A stretch of DNA of 64,000 bases from Charina bottae (taxonomy: Eukaryota; Chordata; Lepidosauria; Squamata; Charinaidae): assembly GCA_023362775.1 (NCBI GenBank), contig JALMGJ010000003.1:75687355-75751354 (forward strand), written 5' to 3'. The notes under the pieces were generated by a model, which saw only the letters and a list, made by a program, of their open reading frames with translations, did no database searches and was not told the DNA's origin. Shown here piece by piece: positions 23,359 through 35,154 of the stretch. The translations under genes and the position numbers were made by a program. Numbering within the stretch: position 1 is the first letter of the stretch; the number at the start of each line of letters is the position of its first letter.

Positions 23359-23879
23359 ATATTGTCTGGGACTGCTACAAATTCTTATTCTGGGCACAAA
23401 CAGCCTTTTGAAGTTTTTCACCAAATCTGTGGGCAGAGAAAACAGGTAGAACATTTCTTCAGATTTCTCCAGGTGACTCCCCTTTATTGGTGACACAGGT
23501 ACTGCTACTGAAAAGCCCAGTGGGGGCAGTTCCATTCTGGAGTTTTCTCATAAAGATTTAGCTTAAACTTGGAAGCCTGGGAGGCTACATACCACTGGAG
23601 AGATGATTGTATAAGGAAGGACAAGACACTAATATACACACACTGGTCACACTGTAAGTAAATAATGCAAATACCGTACATGATACTGCACCCACAAGAA
23701 TTTTATTGACTTTCTCGTCCTCTGCAATAATTTGTAAAGCTATTTGTTAAAAATCAAATTGAATGGGGCTTCCGGTGAGAACATGGCCGACTGAACACTC
23801 TGCCTGCGAGCTTAGTGGGCAGATCTGACAGTGTGGGTATTTTTGGGGGGCACAGGCAGGCTTTCCTGTTGCCCTAGAG

Positions 23880-24789
23880 CAGGGGTCGGCAAACGTTTTT
23901 ATGCCAGGAGCCATTTTGACATTTATAACATTTATAACATCACTCGAGGGCCAGGGGGCGGGGTTTGCGGGCGGGAGCCAATCGCGTGGAAGGGGCAGGG
24001 TTTGCGGGCAGGAGCCAATTGCAGGGTTTGTGGGCGGGAGCCTTGAAAACAATTTTGGGTGGCAAAATGTAGCTGCGGCTCCCCACCCTACCCCACCCCA
24101 CCCGCCACCAGCATTGTATAATCTCCGAGTTGATTGCTCGGAGACAAGTCCGCTTCCCTGATCTTCTCCTCTGCCTGTCCTTCGCTCCCTTACAGCGCCT
24201 TGGAGACAAAGCCTCCCACAATCTGCCCCTTTCCTGATTGCAACCAGGGATCTTCTTCCCCGCCTCCACAACCAGCTCCTCTGTGCCTGCAAGGCAAGGT
24301 GGATCAGGCACAAGGTGGCTTTAGCTCGCTGCTGCTGCCTCATGGTTGCCGCCAATGCAGTCCCCACTGCGCCCGCTGCTCTTGGCGAAGCGAGCGCTGT
24401 CTCCCTTTCCCGCCTGGTCCAGAGAGCGTCTCTTTTGCTCTCTCCCCCGCTCCCGTTTTCTTGCCCCCGCCCCTACTCACTTGTGGAAAGAGATGGGCTT
24501 CTCTTTGTCGTATTGATTCCGGCAATGGTAGGCAGTAGGGGACTGACAAAAAGCTCTCCTTTGGCGCGCGCTGATTGGTGGAGGTGTCCCTCCTTCTGAG
24601 CCTCCACCAATCAGCGTCTCTGTTTCTTCCCCAGGGTTCGCACCAAGCCTGCTGCTTCCGGAGACCGGCTTTCCGGATGTCGGACGGCAGACAGGTAAAT
24701 GACCCGACTCTCACAGAGTAGTTGTGAGAGCCACAGTCAAGGGGCCAAAGAGCCGCATGTGGCTCGCGAGCCGCCATTTCCGACCCTTG
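23880..24789. mobile_element. hAT-type MITE, family D (910 bp), with CCAAT units
   Basis: It starts CAGGGGTCGGCAAACG and ends TTTCCGACCCTTG. The flanking 8-mers are CCCTAGAG (23872-23879) and TCCTAGAG (24790-24797), a 7/8 duplication. Two GGGAGCCAAT-type units occur at 23945-24045. The interior is GC-rich with no transposase frame. It sits inside the L1-like element and so is younger than it. Confidence 0.75.
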
Positions 24790-24910
24790 TCCTAGAGTGT
24801 TTTCATGGACAGAAAACACTCGGAATCATCCCATTTGTACTTCGGAACATCACCTTGCAGTCTGAGGATCGTCAACGGTGTTGGCGCTAATCCGGTAAGA
24901 GGAGACGGGA

Positions 24911-25336
24911 TAGGCTGACCATACATCCCGTTTTGAATGGGACAGTCCCGTTTTTTTAGCATTTTTCAACTGTCCCGTCGTTTTGATAAAAATCTCAATT
25001 TTGCCCCGTTTTTTAAACCCGGCGGGAATGGCACAGAAGGAGGATCTGAGCCGGAGCTGCCAATTGGAGGCAGCCTGGAAGAGGAAGCCCTCCCGCCTAT
25101 CAGCACATGACAAAGGAGGGCAGAGAGGCGGAGAGGAGGGCGGATCAGGGGGTGGGGTTTGCAGGTGGGAGCCAATCACGCGGACTGGGGGGTGGGGTTT
25201 GCAGGTGGGAGCCAATTGCACGGACCGAGGGCATGGACCCCTGTCTTTTTCATGAATACAGAATATTACATAAAACCCTGTCCCGTTTTGCCATCCCAAT
25301 GTCCCATTTTTGTCTCAAGGAAATATGGTCAGCCTA
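24911..25336. mobile_element. hAT-type MITE, family C, 8-bp target duplication, with CCAAT units
   Basis: The 426-bp element has termini TAGGCTGACCAT and ATGGTCAGCCTA and a perfect 8-bp duplication AGACGGGA (24903-24910 and 25337-25344). Two tandem units GGTGGGAGCCAAT lie at 25143-25230. It is nested in the L1-like element. A half copy lies at 4080-4278. Confidence 0.88.
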
Positions 25337-25739
25337 AGACGGGAGTCGGGGATTCCACCACTTCCAGACCACGCTGCAGCCCACTGGGACATTAGGTCGA
25401 GCCTTTCTCATTTCTAAATCACCCAATTTGTATATTTTCAAGTTTTTTGTACCCCAAGAGAGACTTTTAACAGCAAGAAGATGCAACGCTCTTGGTGCTT
25501 ATAGCTGTTTCTGGAGGAGCTTTAAAACTTTTTTTTCAACTGCTAGCTTATTTCCCATTCAAAATTTAAGGAGGACTAAGAATAAATAATAATCTCTCCG
25601 TTACTATTTTTGTATCCAATTTGAAGGATTTAACATTTTCTTACACATCTAATTTTATGATTTGAGTTTTCAGTTTTCTATTCATTTTTTTTTTGGGATG
25701 CTGTATTTACTGAAGGTGCTAGATTTTACTGCCTGGACT

Positions 25740-26174
25740 ATGGACAACCTTAAGAAAACAGTTTCAGAGTTCCCTGTGGAGCTGCATGCTGATTTTAAAG
25801 AAATTCTACATTAAACTATTCAAGTAATCTTGCAAGATGTTTGGGATACTATCTTTGAAATGTATCAAGTGGCTGTGAACTTTCTGAAGGGAGAAGAGAA
25901 GATTTACCAAGGAGGAGGTATTCTTCCTGATTCTGAGAACTCAGACTGTGAAGAGATGCCAGTTAACGAATACATGGTCATGAAAGAGTTACAATTTGAC
26001 TTCCAAGATAAAAACTGGTCTGTTTATAGGCTTTGTTTTAAGGAGATGGCACCTCAGCTATGTGGGAAACGTTTTGCTGGTTTTTTAGGAGAGGCAGCTG
26101 GGTTTCTGGATTTTTTTTATAAAAAACGTCCTGCGCATAATATGGAGACAAATAAATGTTTTGGTTTACTTTGA
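25740..26174 (+). pseudogene. ORF1-like remnant of the L1-like element
   Basis: An ATG at 25740 opens a frame starting MDNLKKTVSEFPVEL that meets a TAA at 25812 and then stays open for another 119 codons to 26174. The product is acidic in its middle (SENSDCEEMP) and ends in a basic FYKKR segment. It shows no RNA-recognition or zinc-knuckle motif that I recognise. Its position after an L1-like 5' region suggests a piece of ORF1. It is not an intact gene because of the early stop. Confidence 0.5.
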
Positions 26175-26611
26175 GGTGGAATAAGAAATTAAGAATAAGT
26201 ATGTGGATTGATTTTAAGGCTGTATGATTCTATTTTTCCATAATGATTTAAAGTTTGTTTGATTTTTTAAGGTTTAACAGGGATAAGATTGTTATAGTAG
26301 TACTAAGCATAAAAGTAAGAAGGCTTATATGATTCTATTCTCTTTAATGATTTGGATTAAGATGTATCCCATTCTTTTTAAAATTTGTTTGGTTTTTTAA
26401 GATTTATAAGACATAATAATTAGTGTTTGATTATAGTTTAATAGGATTAAGATTATTATACCATTATTATTATAATGTTATTAAGTATAATAATATTATT
26501 AAGTAAAAATTTAAATATAATTTGATTTTTCTCTCTCTATTATTATAGTGGTTAGAAAAATATCTAAATAGATAAAATAGATAAAGAGATAAAGAGATAA
26601 AATAGATAAAG

Positions 26612-26705
26612 AGACAGTGGAGGACAGGAAGGCCTGGCGTGCTATGGTCCATGAGGTCACGAAGAGTCGGACACGACTAAACGACTGAACAACAACAACA
26701 AAAAA
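26612..26705 (+). repeat. BovB 3'-end fragment
   Basis: It carries GGCCTGGCGTGCTATGGTCC, the coding end of BovB ([12 protein letters not shown]), then AGTCGGACACGACTAAACGA and an (AAC)n tail. It lies within the L1-like 3' region. Confidence 0.8.
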
Positions 26706-27164
26706 GAAAAATATAGAATAGTGGTAGGAAGGAAATATTAAATAAATGAGTTCTGTTTTGGGGGGGAAAGTGGATTTGGAGGTTTATATATTTGTTTATT
26801 TCTTTTTATATAAGGGGAAAGAGCAATTGCTTTTTTAGTTTTGTAATGTGTTAATGGGTTGACTTATAGAAACAACGTGATCTTGGTTGGATATAGAGTA
26901 AGGGCTTAACTGGGGAAATTGCTGTATATTCTTGTTGAAAGTTGGAAGTCATCTTGTAATCTCTTTAAAAATCTTTTTTCATTTTCTGTTTTTTCACTTT
27001 TTTCTTTTTTGTAGTTTTTTTCTTTTTTGTAGTTTTTATCTTTGCTTCAAACTTAATAAAATTCTTATTTAAAAAATCAAATTGAATGGGAATTTGTTGA
27101 AAAAAGCAGGAGACTTTTTTGTCTTCATTAATCTGAGGAATCAGAGGCTCTCATACTATAAATA

Positions 27165-27581
27165 CAGTAAATCCTCAATTGACGAGTCAGGGGAAGGAGT
27201 GTCCATTAATGCCAAATGTACGTATATTCAATTACAAATTGGATATTTTTAGCTGCAAAACATGCTCATACATTAAAAAAAACCCTTACCTTTAGCTATC
27301 TGTTGTGGAGATGCTAGGTTTCAGTGATGATGACATTGGACAACCTATTAATTTGAAAAAAAAGTACCCAGTTTTAGCTAAGTCGTCACTTTAAAACATG
27401 AAGCATGCACAGAAGCATGTCCATATTTTAGGAGAAGCAGCAAATGTTGTCTTGATTGCCTCACCAAACCACAGACTTCGTCCCTTGTTTGGGGTAAAAT
27501 CTGCTATTGCCTGAAATTCAGATTTTATCCATTCCATCCAAATTCTGTGGAATCAAGGTCTGTAAAATCAAGGGTTCACTG
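27165..27581. mobile_element. Tigger/pogo-like MITE
   Basis: The ends CAGTAAATCCTC and GGGTTCACTG form imperfect inverted repeats of the Tigger type and are each flanked by TA, the expected target duplication. The 417-bp interior has no transposase. Confidence 0.6.
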
Positions 27582-28321
27582 TATGAGTAATTGGTTCTCA
27601 TGCATGGTGGCATGCTATCACAAGAGTTGAATAGTTCTTCCCTTTTTAAAAAAAGAAAAATAGTAGTCTCTAATGATAATATGCTTGGTTAGTGCTTTTC
27701 ATGAAGCATTTTGATAGATACAGATTACCTGTGTTTGCTTCACTGGGTGAAACAGTTTTATGACAGCTGAATCTGATTAATTGAGAGAGAACACCCAGGA
27801 GCCCCCTGGTGTTATGATTTTTAAAAAGCAGACACATATTTGCTACATTCTTACCTCCACTTTGGGGTATAAAATTGGGGGCAGCATATGCAGGTCTCTT
27901 TCCCCCCAGTGTGTCAATAATGTCCTTCTCCCCAATGCTAGCATGCAGGTAGGAATTGCGAAGTACCAGTAAGAAGAATCCAAATAAAGACATACGCCCA
28001 ATAACTGATTGATTTCATGGGACTTATTTCAATTGTTCACACAGCAGTTAGCAGATGAAAGTTAATGGGAAAATGATGAATTATATTTTACAAAAAATAT
28101 TCAGAGTATTATGTGCAATCAACTTTCTCAATACCTGTTATCATTCATAACCTATTTGGCATGAGTGTGAATAGTTTTCATGGCAATTTTAACATTGATA
28201 TTTGAGAAGTCAGGAAAATGCTGTCTCAGATTTTAATTTTCCCGGTTGCAGCTGTTCAGTCAGTAACAGCGGGCATTTGAGGACCACATGTAGCTTATGG
28301 GCTGTAGACCTCCTGCTTGTG
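27582..28321. other. Intergenic stretch with nothing recognised
   Basis: No exon, RNA gene or clear repeat was recognised. Confidence 0.35.
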
Positions 28322-28329
28322 CTCTAAAG

Positions 28330-28663
28330 CAGGGGTCTCCAACCTGTGGGCCACGGCCCACTAGTGGGCCACGGCCTGTTAAGAAGTGGGCCGCACAGCA
28401 GGTGAGCGGTGGTGGTCCGCACGATTGGCTCCCACTTGCAAACCCCACCCCTGTCCGTGTGATTGGCTCCTGCCTGCAAACCCTGCCCCCATCCACGCAA
28501 TTGGCTCCCGCCTGCAACCCCCCAGCTGCATGATTGGCTCCCACCTGCAAACCCTGCCCCCCTTCCATGTGATTGGCTCCCACCTGCAAACCCACCCCCC
28601 CAGTCCGTGGAAAAATTGTCTTCCACGACCGGTCCCTGGTGCCAAAAAGGTTGGGTATCCCTT
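28330..28663. mobile_element. hAT-type MITE, family B, with five CCAAT units
   Basis: It is flanked by the 8-bp duplication CTCTAAAG (28322-28329 and 28664-28671). The left end is CAGGGGTCTCCAACC and the right end has decayed to GGTTGGGTATCCCTT. Five copies of ATTGGCTCCC (CCAAT on the minus strand) spaced about 35-45 bp occupy 28420-28600, more than in the sister copy at 9818-10083. Confidence 0.82.
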
Positions 28664-28671
28664 CTCTAAAG

Positions 28672-29290
28672 GTTGTCATTAGATACTTTAGAACATAACT
28701 GGAGTTTTAGAGAAGGTGATTCTTCTTTTATATCAATGTTATTGTTTGCCTAGCCAAAGTGCCAACCTCTACTTTAAGGCCTAAATGTCTAGTGGCAGGA
28801 TATCTGTCTAGCTATTGTTATGTTTTTGTAAAAATATATTGAGTAATTTTCTCATATAATAAAATATATATTGCATCACTAGATAAGAACAACTTTCCTT
28901 AAACTCCCTATTTCAAAAGGGCCCATATGCCAGTCATTGGAGACTGGACTAAGGTTCAGCAGTATAAAGCTGAGAAGAAATGTTATGCTTTGATTTTGAG
29001 ATCAAAAATTATCTGTTCAAAAGCGGAACCTATGTGTGCAAAAAACAGAACTGATTTGTTCATTTCCTAAGTTACAACTATAAAACATCACTGCACAAAA
29101 AATGCCACACTAGAGTGTGGGAAATTTCTGCTTAGTCAAGGTGAAGGAGTTTCCTTGAGGGAGGTCCATAAACATTAAATCAGGGAGGCAAGTAGCTGTT
29201 TAAGGTGCTGGCAAGACTCCTTGCACACAGGATTTTGGGTCTAAGACTGGAACTAAAATTAGCAATAACAGTTTTGAACAGGTGAAGAAA
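28672..29290. other. Intergenic stretch with nothing recognised
   Basis: No feature was identified. Confidence 0.35.
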
Positions 29291-29360
29291 ATTTATTTAT
29301 TTATTCTTTCGATTTCTATCACCGCCCCATCTCCCCCAAAGAGGACTCTGTGCGGTTCTC
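29291..29360 (-). repeat. L2 3'-end fragment
   Basis: Minus-strand CCGCACAGAGTCCTC, GGAGATGGGGCGG and an (AAAT)n tail match the L2 terminus with some decay. Confidence 0.65.
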
Positions 29361-30047
29361 AAATTCTCAAATGCACTGAGAAACGGAAGTTTTTCATTTA
29401 TAACAATACTAGTGAAGTCATTTTGGCTCAGCCCCACAAATAGTCTAATCTCATAATAGCCACTTCAAAAAATGCCATATGATAGCTTGAAGCACATGGA
29501 GGCTTTGGCAACCACATAAGTTAAGGTTTAGCAAGTTTACTCTAGCTTATCCCAGGACTTTTGCATATCCACATATTAACTTTCGATGAGATTTTAGGAT
29601 AATGCTGGACTTAGATGCAGTCAAAGGCATGAACAATTCTGTGCAGTTGTAGCCAATGATAAAGGCAAGGATTTTTTTAAAGGTGGGAGTACAAATTTAA
29701 CTGATTTTTTTTCTCCCACCCAGAATAGCTTATTTGGAAAGTCTTTTGCAATGTTTAAAACAGTTCTGGTTTTAGCAAAACATCAAAAATGTATTGATCT
29801 GTAGGGCATATCAGTTCAAATTCCCATCCCCAAAGAAGTATTAATCTCCTAACTATCCACAAGGAAATATTAATTTACATATAAATAGAATGTTTAAGAA
29901 CTGAACCAAGCTAAGTTAAATGCTAATTAAAGCTGCATTTGCCCATTTACATTATGAAATAGAAAACACAATAGAGCTTATGTGTTCTTAGGCTGCAGTT
30001 CTACAGAGGCTTATTCAGGTATATTGATGCAAAGTCTTGTATTGCCC

Positions 30048-30134
30048 ACAACGTAACCCGCCCAGAGTCCCTTGCATGGGAGATGGGTGGGGAATAAATT
30101 TGATAAATAAATAAATAAATAAATAAATAAACAA
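30048..30134 (+). repeat. L2 3'-end fragment
   Basis: It reads CCGCCCAGAGTCCCTTGC, GGAGATGGGTGG and ends in (AAAT)n. Same family as above, opposite orientation. Confidence 0.75.
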
Positions 30135-33100
30135 ACTCCAGAGTACTCTAGCCTGTCACACTGACACTGTAACTGAAGTGGCAAGACACAAAAGCTATGT
30201 TTACATTAGAGCTCTCCCACCCCTAGCCGACCAAACAGTAAATTGGATGAAACATCTGTAGCTATTACATAAGGTTCATAAAAATGGCAGTGAAGACTAA
30301 ATTCTTACGTTATTGATATAAATGTATCTATTTGTTTAACTTCTACATTGCTTTTCTGAACAATTTCAGAGCAGCCACAGAACTGCTGGACAGCTCCTGT
30401 AAGCTATAAAATCCTGTTTTGAGCATCCTTTGCTTTAGGTTCATGTTTAGCCTTTTCAGAGACCCAGAACCCTTTTTAACCTGAGTTCCTGTTCCCACAT
30501 ATGCATTTTTAATGCTGTAAAACTGGCAACAATTTTGCTTTAACAACTGCAGGAAAATATATGGTCTGTCTTTCATGTTCCCCTTTTCTTAAAATGGTAA
30601 TGATATCACCAGTGCAGCCCATATGACTGGGGCACAATTCATTATCACTCACCAGTGTTTCCAGTGAGCTGGGTAACATAGGAGAACAAAGAGAAATGCT
30701 ATCAGAAGGGATGAGGTCAAATTTATCAAGTCTCCACATGTGTGCAGTTTAAAATAACGTTTTAATCATGCAAGCACTTCACATATTAAGTAGCATGTAC
30801 AATTGTTTCACTAAATTCCTGTTAGGATGTAAAAATGAGCCTGCCTTATAATGAGTCCACTCTAGGATTCTCCCAACTGATAGAATCCAAGACTTAACCT
30901 TTACTCCCCACAGAGCTCTCTCAGAAAAAAGGGGGATGGGAGAAGACTCTAGCTTTTGTGAACAAGAATAGGTCCCTGCATCCCCTACAATTCAACATTT
31001 ATCAGGAGCTATGTATCTGTGTATTTGTATTTCCATTAACTTTAGCATGCACAGTATAAATTTGGTTTATCCTATGTGCATATATAAAGGTACACATCAT
31101 GGTTCTATATCTCCGAGATGAACAGGCATGAACTCTAGCATCTTCTCCATCAATGCCTCTCATGAATTTGGCCATTGCCACAACAAAATGGTTAGGCATT
31201 CATCTATAAGAAATCTCAACAATTATTTTGGTGCAAACAATTATCCCTTCATAATTTATCATGGGCAGATAGTCTAACCTTATTTTTAGTTACCCATAAG
31301 GGAGAAAAACACAGCAGCAGAAAATAAAAAGAGACTCTTGGTAAGGGCATCTTAATAGCTTCATCAAATCCCTCTTCATTATTATGCCAGGTCTGTAAAA
31401 TGAGAAATCTAAGAAGTCAGACCCCAATGTCCAATTTTGCAGCATCTTGAAATGTAGGCCACACAAGTGGGGGGAACTTGCAGAGCCGTTGTTTGCAAAA
31501 ATCTATGTTTGAATCAATGCTAAAGATTATTCTAGTCCTTGCCTTTATAAGCAACTATCTCATTTCAGGTAAAATATATCATTAAATGTTATAGTTGTTT
31601 AAATTGAGGGCAATAGCTCCTTAACAATTTATTTAAATGGGCTTACCTTACCATGAAGAGAAATGCCAGCTCAAAATATAAATGAGGGAGAAAGGAGGAC
31701 AGTACCAGATAAAAAGCTGAATCACATGGGAAGACAATCATCTCAGTCACGATACAAAATCCAAGGTGTGCAGTGCAGGACTGATGTTTTCTCGATGCCT
31801 GGCTCAGCGCTGACAAGCTAGAAGTGTCACTTAAGAGCCATGCCGGTGTGATACTAGACACTTGATATAAAGGAAGGGGAAAGAGAGAAAATGGCTGTGG
31901 GGAGCTGGTCCTTTTCAACAGATAACATGCACAGGCACAAATGAGTCTCCTTTGCCTTCACTGGTAGCTGGGTGTGGAAAAGGGGAAGCTTTGTGTGGGG
32001 ACGGATAACAGTTAGTGCCATGGAAACACCTCCAACCCAAAGATTTAAGAGTCAGATCGTTAAAGGAAAAAAGGGAGAGGAAAAGGGTGTGTTGTGTGTG
32101 GCAGGGAAATGTTTAGACAGCCGGCCGCTTATTAAGCTGAAATAGGATCAGGAGAGTTGCATGTAGCTAAGAAGGCAGATTTCATTGTCTCCAGCTGCTG
32201 TGTAAGTCTCACAGAAAGCCTTTGCTTTACGGTGACACTGAGACCGGGATGTGATGCACTGGCTGAACAAAAGAGGCTCTGCAGTTGCCGGAGCTAGCTC
32301 TTACACAACATGGCGTGTGTGTGGGTGCGTCAGAAATTCAGAGATTGGTGAAAATAGAGCTAAATTATAGCTATGTTAATATCTGTGGTTTGCCTTGTAC
32401 AAAAATGAAAGGGTTGTGGTTTGTTTTTTTTAAGACCAGCATCTGTTTCCATGGGAACAGGAGCAAAAGAATTTATTGGGCTTGTAAATTAAACATAAAT
32501 TGAATGCTGTACATTGCATATTCCTTCCCCACAGAGCATACAATGCTTAACAGCATAGTGACTAACATACAATCTGTGTTGTCAAAAGTTAGCAATCATA
32601 AAAGTACATACTAGCTTGTGTGCATAACAATGCTCAAGCATATACATTTGGCACCTGCCCGACTCCTTGTCTCACCTCTTTTTAAAATATGGTTTCAAAT
32701 TGAAAGGAAAAAAAAGAGTTGTAAATAGGATGTTGGCATGCAGCAGAGCTGCCAGCCTCTGTATTATTTTCATTTCCAAGAAAGTTTTTGGACTGTGCAC
32801 ACAGGCCTCGTGCGTACATTGGAAAATAACCGTGACAGGCTCTGCAATCCAATCCAAGGCTTTGGATGGCAGCATGCCCACCCCCCCAGTCAATCTGGGT
32901 AGTGGTGCTAGAGAGTCTCCTGAGGTAGAGAACTAGATAGTAGGATAGTCATCCCTACTAATTTCACCTTCTGAAAAATTAATGATGTATGACTGGCTAT
33001 GTTCATCATCATAGCAATCATTTTGTGGGAGCACCCATGACGGGCTCTCAAATTTCATACATCCTACTACCTGCCCAAAGTGGGGACTTGGTAGGACAAA

Positions 33101-33305
33101 ATGCGGAGTCTGAGTGGCTCCATGGACGGATCTGCTCTAAAGTAGCATCCTGTGTTCTTAATGTGACCAAGACAAAACACGTCACCATGTGCAGCACTGA
33201 ACGCTACCCTTGTGAGGAAAAGATCAACTTCTGCTAGGCAGTGAGGTTAGTCTTTGGTCTTTCCTATGCTGCTATGGTACCCCAGTGAGACCCAGTGTAA
33301 TGGTA
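30135..33305. other. Intergenic stretch, mostly unique sequence
   Basis: This is the longest repeat-poor block of the middle section. The open frames here are short and have no recognisable domains. The parts around 31900-32350 and 32640-32930 are less AT-rich and could be conserved non-coding DNA or untranslated exons, but no signal allows a call. Confidence 0.35.
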
Positions 33306-33562
33306 TGTGCAAATGACCTTGGGAGACAGGAGGAAGAGCCACAGTCTGATAAATGAAATTTGAGTCTCAGAGAGGAAGGGTGATGAAAGTGTCTCTGAAG
33401 GGACCCTCCCTAGTTTTGGGGAGAGTAAAAGTGAAGGAAGGGAGGGATACTTTCAGACTTGCAAGATTGATGCTAGCCTTGCAAGGTAGTCCAGACAAGA
33501 AGCACAACCAGGAGTATTAGCTCTACCTTAATTGTAAGGTTACATTAACAGAATCTCAAGTA
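33306..33562. repeat. LTR-like repeat copy with an internal inversion
   Basis: The first part (AATGACCTTGGGAG, GAAGGGACCCTCCCTAG, AGAGTAAAAG) matches 59467-59640 in the same orientation. The second part (about 33490-33562) matches 59641-59720 only as its reverse complement (CACAACCAGGAGTA and CATTAACAGAATCT on the plus strand). The last roughly 70-100 bases have therefore been inverted in one of the two copies. Confidence 0.6.
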
Positions 33563-33800
33563 ACACTGTAACTTGAGTAATCTGGTTAGTGTCAGCATTG
33601 AAAATCTGAAATCAGATTCAAAATCAGTAAAATTTGAACATTTAGCATACTATAGTGGGAAAGATTCCCATTGATATTTGGAATTTTTTTAGTTCTATAT
33701 GCTTGACATTTGTTTATTTAAAGTATTTCTTTTAGAAGACTTGATAATGTAATAGTGCTCTGACAGTTAGAATTATTGCCCCAATGAGAGAGATCAGTGT

Positions 33801-33828
33801 ATAGTCGAAGGCTTTCATGGCCGGAGAG
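33801..33828 (-). repeat. Short fragment possibly of the hammerhead-carrying repeat family
   Basis: The 28 bases GTATAGTCGAAGGCTTTCAT plus GGCCGG look like the outer end of a dispersed reptile repeat whose inner part, as I recall it, resembles 56326-56420. The assignment is from memory of the family and tentative. Confidence 0.4.
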
Positions 33829-34509
33829 ATCAGTAGTGAAGATTGCATTGAATTGAAAGTCTCTGGCTGTTCAAAGGGAAGTTCACCAGCTTGCTTGACC
33901 AGTCAATAAAATACATGGCAGCATCAAAATCAGAGATGTGTGTCATGAAAACAACAACAACAAAAACCCTAAGAAAAATTAAATACACATAGAAGACAGC
34001 ATGCAGTTTATAAATTTAGGCACAAAATTACCTTAAGCTATATTCAAATTAACCTGCATTATGTAATGAAGAAGTCAACTGCTTTTACTTATTAACAATT
34101 AGATTAAAATGTTTGATCCAGCAGAGAAAGACCAACTACATTCTTGATTCTCACATATTTTTTTCTAAGCAATGGGAAGAGAGAGAAATAAACCAGAAAC
34201 CGTGAAGCTGGTTCATTAGAAGTTCAGGAGGCCATGAACCAATCTCTAGCCTTTGGATAAACATACAGCACTCTGAGGCAAGTTCTCAGATAATCCAGCC
34301 ATATTAAAAGGGAGCACTAGTTATAAACTCATCACAAGCAGAGATCTCCTTTGAGATGATGAAACTTTGCAAAGCCCTTCTCAAACTGATGTTGCTTCAA
34401 AACTAAAACAAATCTAATTTGAACAGCTGTAGTCTTGTTGAAAGTCAAAGGGTTAGCAATGATCCTTAAATCAAGGTTCAAATTTCACCACAGTTATTGT
34501 TGTTCTCAT

Positions 34510-34770
34510 TTATTATTTTCAAATGTCTATGCTGCCCAATTTCAAATTGTCCTGGGAGTCTTATGAAAACAAAAACAAACCAAAAATTAAAATCACATGG
34601 TCAATAGCATACACAACATAAAATTTTAAAAGACTGGGTAAAGGGATATGTTTGAGCCATCTCCTAAACTATACCAAGGAAGGATTCATCCTCATCTCTG
34701 GTGGCAATTTATTCCATAATGTAGGTCCGGCTATGAACTCATAGGTTTTATTAGATTTCAGTTCTATTGC
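34510..34770 (-). repeat. Decayed L2 3' region
   Basis: Plus-strand words such as CATCCTCATCTCTGGTGGC and ATTCCATAATGTAGG parallel the antisense of the L2 C-terminal coding region at 13210-13320. Many substitutions make it an old copy. Confidence 0.45.
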
Positions 34771-35154
34771 TTTTGCCACCTAGACCACCATCTGGTTCAA
34801 ATGTGAGTTACAAATGTAACTAATAAAAGAAACAAGAGATTTTTGACACCATTCTTTCTTATCACTATTAGTAGTAAGAGGTTCAGGTGGACTTACCTTA
34901 TAGAGCCATTGTGATTATTGCAGTAATGGTGGTGAAGCATGTTGGACACTTTAAAGAGCTACATAAATGGGGAAGGAAATGAATAGATGCTAAACTGTTT
35001 TGTTTTTAGTCATTACTAAACCATCAATTGCAGTCATTAAGTTAGTCAGAGAATCAGAGGCTATCATTTACAGCAGAGAAATAAGAAAGCCAGGAATTTG
35101 TGAGCAAAGCAAACCATTTAGACGTTCAGTTCTTTCATTTGATTAACAATTACC

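Larger units (their letters stand above)
23768..27071 (+). mobile_element. Non-autonomous L1-like element with nested insertions, 19-bp target duplication
   Basis: The whole block is flanked by AAAAATCAAATTGAATGGG at 23749-23767 and 27072-27090. It starts with GCTTCCGGTGAGAACATGG, an L1-type 5' untranslated start, and ends in an AATAAA-containing A-rich 3' end. These are the marks of L1-type target-primed insertion. Inside are two MITEs (23880-24789, 24911-25336) and a BovB tail (26612-26705). Without them the element is about 1.9 kb and lacks any reverse transcriptase, so it is an internally deleted or L1-parasitic form. Confidence 0.8.

Noticed and set aside
24134..24819. Open frames of 94-206 codons on both strands
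   Set aside because: They are explained by the GC-rich interior of the MITE at 23880-24789. Low-complexity proline/arginine-rich translations.
30343..31918. Short open frames on the minus strand in unique sequence
   Set aside because: All are under 100 codons, without domains or convincing splice sites.
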